Shown: piece by piece, positions 20,483-31,751 of the stretch
Layout of the letters: every line of letters starts with the position of its first letter
Numbering within the stretch: position 1 is the stretch's first letter
NCBI GenBank assembly: GCA_011503125.2
Contig: WWBZ02000062.1
Span: forward strand, 3,596,001 to 3,660,000
DNA: 64,000 nt
Source: Botryosphaeria dothidea
Taxonomy: Eukaryota > Ascomycota > Dothideomycetes > Botryosphaeriales > Botryosphaeriaceae
Direction of reading: 5' to 3'
Program-made: the position numbers and the translations under genes
Notes under the pieces: generated by a model
The model's database searches: none
The model's input: only the letters and a program-made list of their open reading frames with translations
Told to the model about the DNA's origin: nothing

Positions 20483-21891
20483 TCACGCCAGCTGCTTCAG
20501 GACCTCGCTGGCGATGAGTTGATGCACCGTATACGTGATGTGCCCAGAGTCTATAAAGTCAAACTTGATGAGCCGTCGCCCTCCACTTTCCGCCGCGCGC
20601 CGCGTGAGGGACTTACTGAACCAGAAGTATTGCGAGATGGGCTGGCATCCGTACGCCGCGTAGTTCCACAGGATGTCTGGCTGAGCGTAGGATTGGCAGT
20701 AACTTGGCGCGCATCCTTAGCACTGCTTGAACATCAAGGCCGGCAGCGACACGGGACTTACCTCGTGGTGTTGTGGATGTTGTATTGCGCCGGGTCGGCC
20801 AGGACATCGTTCAGGAACGCGTATGTATCAAACACGAATGTCCTTGAATCATTGTGTCCAGCCTTAAAGGCGGAGACTTGCGATCGCACCGCCGCATTCC
20901 ATTGCCCCACCATCGTGGCGTTCGGAAGCGGGCTGGCGCTGACGAGGTTCGACGCCGTTTTCTCCAGCGGCGGCGGCAGCATCTTGGCCACGTTAGAGCG
21001 CGATCCTTGCAGCATGAGGCGACTTACAAAGAGGAAATTCCGGTGGCCTCTGCTGTATACCAGTTCCTGCGGCTCGCAAGTCAGTCATCGTATTTCGCCG
21101 AGGCGAGCCGGTGTCGGTCAGTTTCGAATCGGTGGCCCAACACCATCATGACAAACGCGCGCAAGGGAAAAGGGGCTACGCACAACAGACTCAAACCACT
21201 TGCCGACTAGCGTCTCGTACCAGGCCGGAAAGCTGGCATTGGTGAACTTGTCGCTGTCATTGATGTCGTTGATTCTGCGCGCCGGTATCGGTCAGAATGT
21301 AGTCAGGAGGGACGGCGGAGCAAAGACGCACCCGGTCCAGAATGCGACGAGAGTGTCCGCCGCCTCGAGATCCACCAGTTCGCGAGCATACAGATCCCAT
21401 TGCTTCACTTGGTCATCCAGGTCAACGGTGTAGTTGTGGTGCAACGGGAGGCTGCGACCGAGTCAGTCCACAGTTCGCCGGGTACGTTGTTGTATTCGCA
21501 AGACTGACTACTCCGCGCTGATGTCCGCCCCGGCGAACGCGAAATCCCACAGCTTCGTTCCGGGACACTCCGCTGGCAGTCCTTCGTAGCAGCCAGTGAG
21601 ATACTCAACCCAGTTGGGGCCCCCTGAACTGGTAGTGTTCTTGACAATCTGGCTCGAGAGCAGCTGGTCCGGGGTAAAACTGTAATTGAAGGCGTCGGAT
21701 ATGAAGCTGTAGTTCCAGTGACCCTGCGTTCCTTGGATGTAGGTGTACGAATCCCCGAATGCAAGCAAATTGTGCATCTCTTTTCCCTGGAAGACGATGG
21801 GTTGCACGGAGGAATTTGGCATGAGTCGTGCGGCTTGGCCAACAGCAAAAATGCACAATGCGGCGGCCGCAGTCCGTGAAGGAGCCATCAT
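20483..21891 (-). CDS. CE16-type GDSL/SGNH acetylesterase, secreted
   Basis: Probably removes acetyl groups from plant cell-wall oligosaccharides outside the cell. Seven exons join in phase: 21891-21512, 21451-21332, 21274-21184, 21066-21028, 20982-20762, 20702-20617 and 20550-20483. They give 334 residues. A signal peptide is likely (MAPSRTAAAALCIFAVGQA). SGNH blocks are present: LLAFGDSYT with the nucleophile serine, a glycine in the GGPNWVEYLTG segment, FWTGINDIND with the block III asparagine, and WFNSGHITYTVH with the catalytic histidine. CE16 enzymes usually have HPT where this one has HIT. Exon 4 is only 39 nt. It neighbours GH105, which fits joint action on pectin-type polymers. Confidence 0.88.
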
Positions 21892-23592
21892 GGCCGTAGA
21901 GATCCGAAATCCTGTGCAGAATTTTGACGGAAGAGGAAAAGAAAGGAAAAGGCCCAATGTTCAAGAGAGCTTAGCCATTGAGGGTCCTCGGTTTCGTGAA
22001 ACACCGAAGGGAAGCTGCACACCCGGTAGATACCAAAAACGCCCCAGTAAACGATTGGCGGAAAGCCGTCGCCGGCATATTGGATGAAGTTCCGGCTCCA
22101 TGGCTGTCGCGACCGAGACCCCGCAGCGGCGACCCCAGAAAGCGGGCGGACGACATTGCCCCACAGACACCTGTGCGCCGAGAGGGGTCCGGAATATCCG
22201 AGGAAGTCCTACAGGGCTGAACGAGATGGCACGACGAGGCCTGCCGTTCTGGAAATTCCCACCAATGAACGGGACAAACACGGAGCGACAAGAGCTGGGC
22301 GCTCTACATTCGAAAAAGTGTTGCAAATCTTTTGCGAGGTGCATCGGATGCTGCGTTCATATATATTGTTTTTCTGCTGTTCGTATTTTTTAGTTTTGTG
22401 GCTCGGCTTCTTCCCTTTGTTTTTCGAGCATCCATATATTCTGCCATTTTCCCGCGGAATAACCTTCCAAAACCCAGGTAAATAGGAAAATGGCCCGTTC
22501 ACAACCACTCGACAGCGTCAGTCGTGAAACAGTGTGGAAATCAACATGCAATGTTTTCGGCGATAAGGCAAGAATCGGAAACCTGTCTCCATTTAACTCC
22601 TCATCTCCTTTGGTCCATGGATAACACTTTTGGCTCGATGCCCTTTGCACCCTCGAGTGAAATGAACAGCAGCACTTCTCGCCCTCCCACAACAAACGCG
22701 CCTCCATCAATGAAAATGATTGAGAACTTCGTCAATCGTATACCATGGCGTTCTGAAACCCAATTCAACAGTTGTGCTTCCCATGAGAAATTGAAGCATC
22801 CACTGAATGAGAATGCTTCCAATCTTGCTTGACCATTCTATCCACTTCGGTGCTACAACTTGCTATTTGTGTTGAAGCTGATCTATTACTATTGTGGATG
22901 AGGCGAAGAAGCACACTTATAAGCCATCCAGCTCGCGCGATTTGTATTCCGGACAGGATGTGGTAAATGCCGTCGAAGCACCCAAGAGTTTCATCACTCG
23001 AGGTTCATTTCAGGTTGGACCCTATGGAAAGCTTGAAAGGTCGTGCGGTGGGCTAAGAGATTGATAATCCGGGTGTCGCGGGGGAGTAGAGCCTTCCCCG
23101 CGGTAACTCCCGAGAAGAAAGCGCCGCATTAAACCAACACCATCCCGATTTTAGCTGTTCAACCAGTATTTGAGAACATCTCCAATGTTGGATCTGTGAA
23201 CCATTGCCAACTTGAGGAGATTTGACGTCTCTCTGGGAAGCGGTGTGCGCCCTGTTTCCCCTCATCGGCCTCGGACGAGTTTTTCTGTCCGAACATGCTC
23301 TCACGGGCTTTGACGCAAGGCTGCCATGCCAGGGATCATTTCTCAGCCGCTAGTGAAACTGGGTCTCGGAAGACTTACTGCGGGCCCACGATAGGCTACC
23401 AGAAGCGATGGATGCAGGATCTAGAGCTAAATGCGGGCTGGTAAGGGACGAAGGGATGCATTGCGCCACGCGATCGAGCCTATGCCAAAACCGGCTTGCT
23501 TCTATTCAGGATACAAAACTGCAGAGGGTGATCCCATGTCTCGTCGATTTCACCTAAGGCGCACAGTGCATTCTTGACTCTGACTTCGCCTC
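21892..23592. other. Long intergenic region
   Basis: About 1.7 kb between the esterase and a decayed membrane gene. Open frames are short and overlapping. No domain, tRNA or clear repeat is seen. Confidence 0.4.
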
Positions 23593-24867
23593 ATGGGGCC
23601 CTTCTATCATACCGCCTGGTCGATTCATGAGGAGAGAGACGCAGGCCCGGTTGAGGACCGAGGGAAAACGATCATTCCAGTGGCGGTAATCTTCAACCTG
23701 CATGGTCATTTTGCGCCTTTACACACGCCTGGTCATCGTGCGAAGTCCTGGATGGGAGGACTGGATTCTTCTCGCAGCATCAGTGAGTCAATTGATTCTT
23801 CAGTCATGCCACTGACCGTTACTTACACGTTCGAAGATATGCTCCATCATAATGGCTGGACTGCTTGTACAGCAAGTGAACCATGGTCTGGACAAGCACA
23901 ATTATGATTTACCGGCATCAGAAGTCTCAATCATCTCTAAGGTTTTCCAAGTCACTCTTTGCCCCCCCCCTCCCCCCCCTGCTCCTTCCACTAGTATGAT
24001 TCAGGATAGAGCTGATGTCTACGCAGTACTACTACATCGAAATCATATTTTATACGTTAGCACTTGGCTTGACAAAAATTTCGATTGTAGTCCAGTATCT
24101 CCGGATCTTCTCGGCAACACGGGCAACCCGCATAGCCTGTATCTGCGCTCTCTGCTTTCTGGTCGTCGCACTCATACAGGCTTTCTTCCTCGCTATATTT
24201 ACCTGATCTCCGGTCTCAAATTTCTGGATGAGCCCGGAGTTAAAAGGCTGTATGGACCTTCTCCAACTATACGTGGGTCAGAGCAGTCTGAGCATCGTCA
24301 GCGATCTGCTCGTGATATTGCTACCAATTCCGGCTTTCCAACAGTTGAAAATATCCAAGAAGGAGAAATACGTTCTCATCGGCATTTTCGCGCTGGGACC
24401 TTTGTAGGTCACTTCCGCAACGCTGTATGAATACGCGCTGATGATGCTCTAGCGGATGCGTAACGACCATCGTCCGGTTATATTACGTGCTCAGGAATTC
24501 GGACGACAGAGATGTAACCTGGAGCGACATCGACCCCATGACCTGGTCCGCGCTGGAAGTCTTCGTGGGCATTACCTGTGCATCGCTGCCGGCTCTGAAG
24601 AGATTTGTTCAAAAGCTGTTCCCCCGGCTCTTGCAATGCAGCAGCGATCATTCTGCAACACGCCCGTCTGAAAACGGTCCCGATATACCGTGCACGAACC
24701 ACGGTTCAAATGCTGGGAGGAAGCCAATCCCTTTGGGTGCGGTTCGCACTCTGAGTAGGAACGGCGACGTCGTGACCGTGGCGAGGTCTGTTTCAAAAGA
24801 TAGTGACGAAACATCAAGCGACCGCCAGTACGAACATTCTGAAGCACGAATCTTATCAGAAAAGTGA
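23593..24867 (+). pseudogene. Disrupted fungal-rhodopsin-type integral membrane protein gene
   Basis: Fragments follow the order of the fungal rhodopsin-like membrane family: an LRLYTRLVIVRSPGWEDW segment, VNHGLDKHNYDLPASEV, YYYIEIIFYTLALGLTKISI, LLQLYVGQSSLSIVSDLL, and GCVTTIVRLYYVL. Introns near 23784-23837, 23940-24026 and 24402-24450 restore phase. A TGA at 24204-24206 interrupts the fourth to fifth helix boundary, where the family normally has a cysteine before SPV. Reading resumes in the same frame just after it. Upstream, around 23700, DRGKTIIPVAV and LRLYTR lie in different frames, suggesting a second lesion. Both lesions could be sequencing errors, but together they indicate a recent pseudogene. 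Homologues at 53.8-55.1 and 62.6-64.0 kb look intact. Confidence 0.7.
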
Positions 24868-25507
24868 GAGGAATTTCTTTCGAAGAGCATGATGTGGCAG
24901 TTCGCGGATGCTTTGGATGCGATGATGATGACCTTCCAATTTCATATGCGGGTCTAAAGTATTGTTGCGAAGAAAAATAAATTCTCAAAACTGAATACTG
25001 ACGTCCAGATGGAAAATCCAACTGCTCGAGCTGCGGTAACGTGCAGCACGCCGCTGGAATGGGCCTTGAATGCGCGCCGTTCCCTGTTCCGGATTTTAGA
25101 GGCACTGAATGCAGCTGAAAAGCTTGTGAGCGATACTAAATCCTGCGGAGATTAACTTACCAGCTTCGCTCATGTAGGAAAGATGCATAGGGGAGACGGG
25201 CCCACATCCCGATGGATACGAGCGGGAAGCGTTCCAAACCCTCCGCTATAAGATTGCTTAGAGATTCTAAACCATGTGGCCTGCAAAGCACTCCTGGGGG
25301 CTGGATGAACGGTGGTAGCATAAGCTGGGCTGCAGTCGGCGTTGAACACTAGCCTCCTGTGTGAGACGTAGCGAATACGCACCGAAGGCCTGCGGCTGTT
25401 TCGGTTTCCAATGCGAATACTTCCCCGCCCGACTCTCACCCACCCATCGTCCCTCGCCCAAAATGGATGCAAAGAGCAGTTCCGCAGGCCAAAAAGCAAA
25501 AGAATGG
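24868..25507. other. Intergenic region between membrane pseudogene and tRNA
   Basis: 640 bases with no supported gene. The frames here are short and do not resemble known families. Confidence 0.4.
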
Positions 25508-25598
25508 TGACGCAGGTGCGGTTCGAACGCACGCGGTTTCCCACTACGGTTTGGACTGTTTCCTAAACGTAGCGCCTTAACCACTCGGCCACTGCGCC
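25508..25598 (-). tRNA. tRNA-Leu (anticodon UAG) with a 12-nt intron
   Basis: Read on the minus strand, the 7-bp acceptor stem is GGCGCAG paired with CTGCGTC (one G-U), followed by discriminator A. The D arm contains GCCGAGTGGTTAAGGC. The anticodon stem CTACG/CGTAG encloses TT-TAG-G, giving anticodon UAG at 25563-25565. A 12-nt intron (25550-25561) sits one base 3' of the anticodon, the normal position. The T arm is GTGCG-TTCGAAC-CGCAC. The discriminator A and long D arm fit leucine rather than serine. Confidence 0.92.
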
Positions 25599-27803
25599 CA
25601 TAGGGTGGTATGAATCGATTAATTATGCTGTATACTTCAATGTACAGGGGTAATTCGGAAGCGGAGCTAATTGTCACCCCGAATCCCTGACGGTGCAGGC
25701 TCGGCGCTCGGCTTTCGGATGCTAGCAAAGGCGATTGCTTCGAAATGCCCATTTTCCGAGCGAACTCCTCGCTGCTTACCTGACCTTCTCCTCTTTTCAA
25801 CTTCTCTCTTGACGCCTGACGACCTTGTCTCCTGGACTGCTCCGTCGGAAACCTTCTTTGTGCGTAAAAAATCGCGGCTGATTTCGACCTCATGCTCTCT
25901 CGACCTGATTTACGCGTTTTTCCGCTCCATTTCCTTGGCTCCGTCGGATAGCTGCGGCGAGGCAGGTTACTCGCTTTCAAAGACAATGGCTCGGTCGCGC
26001 ATGTCCTGATAGCTTCCTCAACCCGACGCGAAATCTCGTATTGCAGGAATGCCGACATTATTCTTGACTTCGGCATCTAGGTCAAGCTTCATCCATGGCC
26101 CAGGCTCCCTTCGCATCCGGACACGATGACTTTCCTTGGACTGTAACATGGATGCCCTCGAACCTGGCTATCCCGGAAGCATGCGCGACATTCATTCTAC
26201 GTTGAAAGCCAGTTGTTTCGCTCCCGGTTTCGCGCGGCTCGTCTTCTGCTGATGAAAGCCTCGTTTCTCACACCGCTCGGAGAAGGTGAAGAGCAGGGAC
26301 CACGAGTATGTTACTAGGAATAGCGCAGCCATCTCTGATGCGAGCGGGACGAGATTGCGAGCATCGGCATGGAAGACGATAAGCAGGATTCTCCAACGAT
26401 CACTACGTCAGATGCGCGACACGATGGACACTTCCATTGGGATTAACAGGGCCGTCGTCACCAGCAACCACCAGGACGCAAGCGTTACTAATGCCCTTCC
26501 GAGCGGTGATTGAGCTGAACCCCCACGCGCACTTCCGTCCGGCCGCTGTCGCAACATGTCCAAGCTCAGAATCCCTTTTTTTTTTTTTTGGCGCTTCCGG
26601 AACATTGGGTGGAGCGTTCGCTGAGGCCTTCGACGCGCGGGTTCTGCGCTTGGACATCCGTGGCCTGTAACACATGCGGCTACTACCAGGCGCAGGCCCA
26701 GACCCTCTTTCTCCAACGGTATTGTGAGTGGCTGGGGTTTCTCTGGATGGCGCCGAGAGAGAAGGGGGGGGGGGTGAACGCCGCTCCGCCACGGGCACAG
26801 ACCGGGATTTTCAGCTTGCGCGTAACGATAGGGAGGGACAGCAGGCGGTTTTACGTATTCCTGTGCCGTGCGCAGTGCCGTTTCATCCACCCCGCCTGGC
26901 CTCGCCTGACTTGGGTTGCTCCACGGAAACGGAGCCGCTGGACGGCTTGCGCCGGGCAAGCAAGCAACCCATGCTGATGCGGGAGCGTTCGGATTCGGAG
27001 GGGCGGGTGAGCTTATGAGGCGACGATTGTGCGACACCCGAGTCAAGAGACCGCGTAGGTCTGGCAAGTGACGGGAACACGCCGTGGGCCGATCCTGCAG
27101 GACGCTGGACGGGAACGCGAGGCGTGTGGTGCAGATGAGCATGCGGCCAGATGCAGAGCGAATGACGGGCAGATTTCCTCCGGAACCATCTCCTGGACAA
27201 CCCCCGCCGCAAATCTACCGGGTTCTGGACGAAATTTGGGAGAAGGACGTTTGCTCTGAGAGTTTTTTTTTTTTTTTGCTGAGAAAACAGGCTGGCTTGT
27301 TTGCCCAGGTTACCGTCTGTTGGACGAGCAAGATTGGCTGGATTGCGCGCGGTTGCACGGCATGAAAGGGACAGATGCTCGGATGATCCCTCCTTGGCTC
27401 GACGGATGCTCGAACGTCTGGCGAGGCGGAGTGCCAGAAAACAAGCTGTGGAGAGGTGGAAGCGTCTCCCGACGCGGGCACCCTCCGGCACTACTAAACG
27501 AAAACGGGTGCGCAAGCGATCCGGCCGGCCTCTCCTTTCACGCGTATTCGCGTTACCCGCGTTGGGCCCGCACTCCGCAGCCTGTGGCTTGCGAAGACGC
27601 GGTAGTTCCCCATGGCAGGCGACACAAAGCGGACAGATTGCGCGGGAGGTGCCTTGGCGGCCTGGCTTTTTTCCAAACGATGCACGCTGGGCGTGTGCGG
27701 GCCTGACGCGGCAAAGGGGCGCAGTTTCAGCTGCACCAGCATTGTCCAGCCGGCGGAGAGAGAGAAGGGGCTCTCGCAGGAGATCAGGGTCCAGTAGCGG
27801 CGG
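25599..27803. other. Long intergenic region with poly-T tracts
   Basis: About 2.2 kb. It includes T runs near 26576-26589 and 27265-27279 and a G run near 26766. Overlapping Arg/Pro/Ser-rich frames of up to about 320 codons occur on both strands but show no domain. They look like products of GC-rich composition. The right part is the desaturase promoter. Confidence 0.4.
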
Positions 27804-27809
27804 TATATA
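27804..27809 (+). promoter_or_regulatory. TATA-like element of the sphingolipid desaturase gene
   Basis: TATATA about 142 bases upstream of the ATG at 27951. The CT-rich leader that follows is typical of highly expressed fungal genes. Confidence 0.45.
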
Positions 27810-27950
27810 GGCAGGTGCGGGGTGTACGCTGGCTGCGCCTTCCAGCACGCAGGAATTCGTGCACCTCCCTCCCTACAAAAAGCCCGCCCACCCCTTCCTC
27901 TCCGGCCGCGCGCACCCTCGCTCCTCCTCGCCCGCCCCGCCACAACGACC

Positions 27951-29797
27951 ATGGACCGCAACCGTCTCCTCTCGCCGTGCGAGGTGCAGGGCCTGGTGGC
28001 CGACGGCCAGCTCATCGTCATCCACGAGGGCCACGCGCTGAAACTGGACCGCTGGATCGACAGGCACCCCGGCGGACGGCTGGCAATCCTGCACATGGTC
28101 GGCAGAGACGCGACGGACGAGATCAATGTGTAATTACCACCTCCCCACCCCCAGACCCGTGCAACAAGGTGAGTATGCGCTGCGCAGTGCGAATGCTTTT
28201 GTTGAACACAGGGCGCCCAGCTCTGGCCACACGCAGTGACGCTGACATGCCGTCCCACTTATGCAGGTACCACTTCGAGAAGACCCTGGCGATCATGAAG
28301 GCTTACCGAATCGGTCGCGTCCAGCAACCCTGGACCAACCTCGAACCCCCCATTCGGGCCGGCCCTCACCGCAAGACCCTCGGACATGACTCCGACGACG
28401 ACGACACTGCCTCGTCCGACGGCAACAACGACGACGTCTCCATCTTCAGTGCCAAGCTCGACCCCATCAGCTCCAGCAACTCGAGCATCGGCCTCTCCGA
28501 CACCGAGCTGGAACCCGCCAAGCTCGCCGAGGCGAGACGCAGGCATGTGGCCCAGGCCGTCACTTCGGCACCCGCCGACACCACCGCCGCCGAGAAGCTG
28601 CCCTCGGAGAAGCTCTCGCGCGCAGCCTATACCGCCGCTCTCGAGCAGAAGGAAATTGCCGACGGCATTCGCAGCTACCCCTCGCTGGATCCCGAGACGC
28701 AGCAGGCCATCAGGAGAGACTACGACGCCCTGCACAAGCTCGTCCAGGAAAAGGGCTACTACGACTGCCCTTACCTCGAGTACGGCAAGGAGATGATCCG
28801 CTACTCGATCCTGTTTGGCCTCTTCGTCTACTTCCTGCGCAAGGAGTGGTACATCACTTCTGCCGCCTTCCTGGGCATGTTCTGGCAGCAGATCATGTTC
28901 AGCGCCCACGATGCTGGCCACCGCGGCATCACCGGAGACTTTGTCATCGACACCGTCATTGGCGCCTTTATTGCCGACTTCTGCTGCGGCCTCTCGATTG
29001 GCTGGTGGAAGAGCTCGCACAACGTCCACCATCTCATCACCAACATGCCCGAGCACGACCCTGACATCCAGAACATCCCGCTGTTCTCGACGTCTCCCAC
29101 TTACTTCAAGTCGATCCGCAGCACCTTCTACGACTTCACCTTCTACTGGGACAAGGCCGCCGATGTTCTGGTTCCGTTCCAAAAGTACACCTACTACCCG
29201 GTCATGGCCATCGCGCGTTTCAACCTCTACCTTCTTTCCTGGCTGCATCTGCTGTCGCCGCGCGCCGCTCAGCTCGGCTCTGCGTGGTGGACCCGCTACC
29301 TCGAAATCGCCTTCATGGCCTGCTACTGGACCATCTTTGGCTACGGTCTGCTCATCCGCACCCTGCCTGACTGGCCCACCCGCGTCGCCTTCGTCCTCGT
29401 CTCGCATATGATCACCATGATCCTGCACATCCAGATCACCCTCTCCCACTGGGGAATGCCCACTTCGGATCTTGGCCCTACCGAGTCGTTCGCCCAGCGC
29501 CAGCTCCGCACCACCATGGACGTCGACTGCCCGGAGTGGCTGGATTTCCTGCACGGCGGCCTGCAGTTCCAGGCCGTGCACCACCTGTTCCCCCGCGTGC
29601 CCAGGCACAACCTCAGGAAATGCCAGACACTGGTGCGCGAGTTCTGCGCCAAGACCGGCATCACGTACCAGTGCCAGGGTTTTGTCGAGGGCAACAAGGT
29701 TGTGCTGACGCGGTTGGAGGAGGTTGCGAAGATGGTCGACACGCTGGTGCAGTGCCAGAAGCACATGGCCGAGACGGGAGAGAGTGGACTGCATTGA
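27951..29797 (+). CDS. Delta-8 sphingolipid desaturase (cytochrome b5 fusion)
   Basis: Front-end desaturase of the ER membrane that introduces the 8,9 double bond in the long-chain base of fungal glucosylceramides. Exon 1 (27951-28129) and exon 2 (28267-29797) encode 569 residues. The 137-nt intron is chosen because it rejoins DEINVYHFEKTL. The N-terminal cytochrome b5 domain has the haem motif HPGG at residues 39-42. Three histidine boxes follow: HDAGH at 274-278, HNVHH at 311-315 and QAVHH at 495-499. The glutamine in the third box marks front-end desaturases. An acidic Ser/Asp-rich linker (about residues 95-170) separates the two domains. Hydrophobic segments near the boxes fit membrane helices. 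Confidence 0.92.
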
Positions 29798-30331
29798 TTG
29801 AACGTAAAAGACATGCTTGCATCGGGTTGGCGTTTAGCTTGCGGGTATCGGTAGCGAAAGTTTTTATTATTTTCCCTCTTCACCAAGAATGGCTAGACAG
29901 GGAATAATAGATCGGGTCTGGTTGGCTTCACGCCAAAATACACATATCCCTTCAATTGACTCTTCATCCTTAAAGCTGCTTGTATTATTTGGAGTGCGCA
30001 TCCCACATCGTATCGACTTCAGTGACAATGGGTTACATTGTCTTTGCCCCGGGAATACTGCCGCTATCGCACGACCTCCAAGGGAGAGGTGTGGAAGGTG
30101 CTGCCTGTTGTGGTTTGGTAGCCGAGGATCACGATGAAATACGAGGAACTTGTACCAACGAGGCAGGCAACAAGAGCAACCGGTCCACAGCCAAGTTGCT
30201 ACAGCAGAATCGGCCTTATCCTGCTGCACGACAGATATTTAGAACCAAGAAGTCCACCAGACCGCATTTTCTCATTCTACGAAGACAGTTGCTCCGGATT
30301 TTGTTTCGTCGACCCACGCGTCTGAAAAGCC
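29798..30331. other. Intergenic region upstream of the metalloprotease
   Basis: 534 bases with the desaturase 3' flank and the protease promoter. No gene or RNA is recognised. Confidence 0.4.
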
Positions 30332-31517
30332 ATGCTGCTCAAAGCCTCCACGCTTATGGGCCTGTTGGCCACTCTCGGCACCACATATGCTTCTCGGAAA
30401 TGCGCTACCCCGGACCCGCCAGCAGAGCTACTTGCAAAGTCACGGGAATTGAAAGCGCAGGCGGATGCGTTGAAGGAAGCCGGAGTCATGGTCTCCAAAG
30501 CACCCATCACGGTCAACGCTTGGTTTCACGTCGTCTCTGCTTCTGGAACACTGGCAGATGGAAACATCACTGTAAGTGCCATCATGTCTGAGTATGTGCC
30601 ATGCGATGACCAACTGCGGATCAGGATGAGATGCTTCAAGACCAGATTGAGGTTTTGAACGACAATTTTGCACCGCACAGCATCCAGTTCAACCTCACTG
30701 GAACCACTCGTACTGTCAACAGCACGTGGTCTGACAACGAGGATATCCTGGTCATGAAGACGAATCTGCGCAAGGGTGATTACGCCACTCTCAATTTGTA
30801 TTTCACGCGGGTAAGAACCACACTCTGGAACAGCTGTGACGACACTGCTCACTTCCAAAACAGACGCCGCCGGGAAACTCTCAAGGGTGATTTGATTTCC
30901 TCAACTGGCCCATTTGAAGAAAGACTGACATGACCCAGCTACTGCACATTTCCAGGCGCTCCCGAAGAAGGCTCGCAGGACTTCTACAACGACGGATGCG
31001 TGCTCGACGCTCAGACCGTCCCGGGAGGAAGCAGAGCGCCGTTCAATTTGGGCAAAACGGCGACTCACGAGGTAAGGCAGCCACACACACCCATGACTGC
31101 TCTTCATCTACTAATCACCACTGTCTCTAGGTCGGCCACTGGTTCGGTAATATGGAGCCATACACGAATTCTAAACGCTGTGGATCCTTCGCTGACAGCC
31201 CCGTCCAGGTCTCTATCACACCTTCACCGGAGGCTGCAATACCTTGTCCGGCGGCGATTACATCGACGACACGCCGTACCAAGCCTCTCAGACCCAAGGC
31301 TGCCCGGTTGGGCGGGATTCATGTCCGGATCTGGAAGGACTTGATCCCATCCACAATTACATGGACTACTCTGATGAGTGAGTCCTTACTGTTTTCAGCT
31401 GTTTAATTACGGCTTTTCTGACTGCTGTACAGTGCATGCTACGAGGAATTTACTCCCGACCAGGCGGCCAAAATGCAGGATAACTGGCAGTACTGGCGTG
31501 CTGCGTCGCAGTCGTGA
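30332..31517 (+). CDS. Secreted M43-type (pappalysin-like) zinc metalloprotease
   Basis: Extracellular zinc endopeptidase. Seven exons join in phase: 30332-30571, 30625-30810, 30864-30886, 30939-31071, 31131-31146, 31209-31377 and 31433-31517. They encode 283 residues. A signal peptide is evident ([20 protein letters not shown]). The zinc motif HEVGHWFGLYH lies at residues 193-203, and the Met-turn appears as NYMDYS. Cysteines in the C-terminal half fit disulphides. Two exons are very small: 23 nt (TPPGNSQG) and 16 nt (VGHWF). The latter means the zinc motif is split over three exons. It resembles secreted MEP-type proteases of dermatophytes and plant pathogens; substrates are unknown. Confidence 0.9.
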
Positions 31518-31751
31518 AAAGCGAGCTTCAACAGAGACGATGTCAATGAACCTGGAACGTTTCAATTGCGAGATGTGCACCGAAAACCCAATCGCGCCAA
31601 ATAGTCTTTCTTGCCCAACAGAGAGTGCAATTTACTGCCGTCCGGAGATGGGAGATTAATTCAGACGCAAGCGTGACGTGCTTCCTCTCGCGCTTACGTC
31701 CAACTCTACCATCTCTTTCTATTCCACCCTCTCCAAACCCCCACCTCCCGC

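Noticed and set aside
25267..26076. A 269-codon minus-strand frame
   Set aside because: It runs through the tRNA-Leu gene and shows no family resemblance.
26408..27848. Large Arg/Pro-rich frames (244 and 321 codons, minus) in the 25.6-27.9 kb gap
   Set aside because: They have no domain, signal peptide or splice support, overlap frames on the other strand, and cross a poly-T tract.
28145..28180. A possible micro-exon in the desaturase (ACCCGTGCAACAAG) flanked by AG and GT
   Set aside because: It keeps phase, but the simpler single intron with a GTAATT donor restores the expected DEINVYH junction of the cytochrome b5 domain.
28259..29794. A 511-codon open frame on the minus strand across the sphingolipid desaturase
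   Set aside because: It mirrors the codon pattern of the desaturase on the other strand and shows no recognisable domain.
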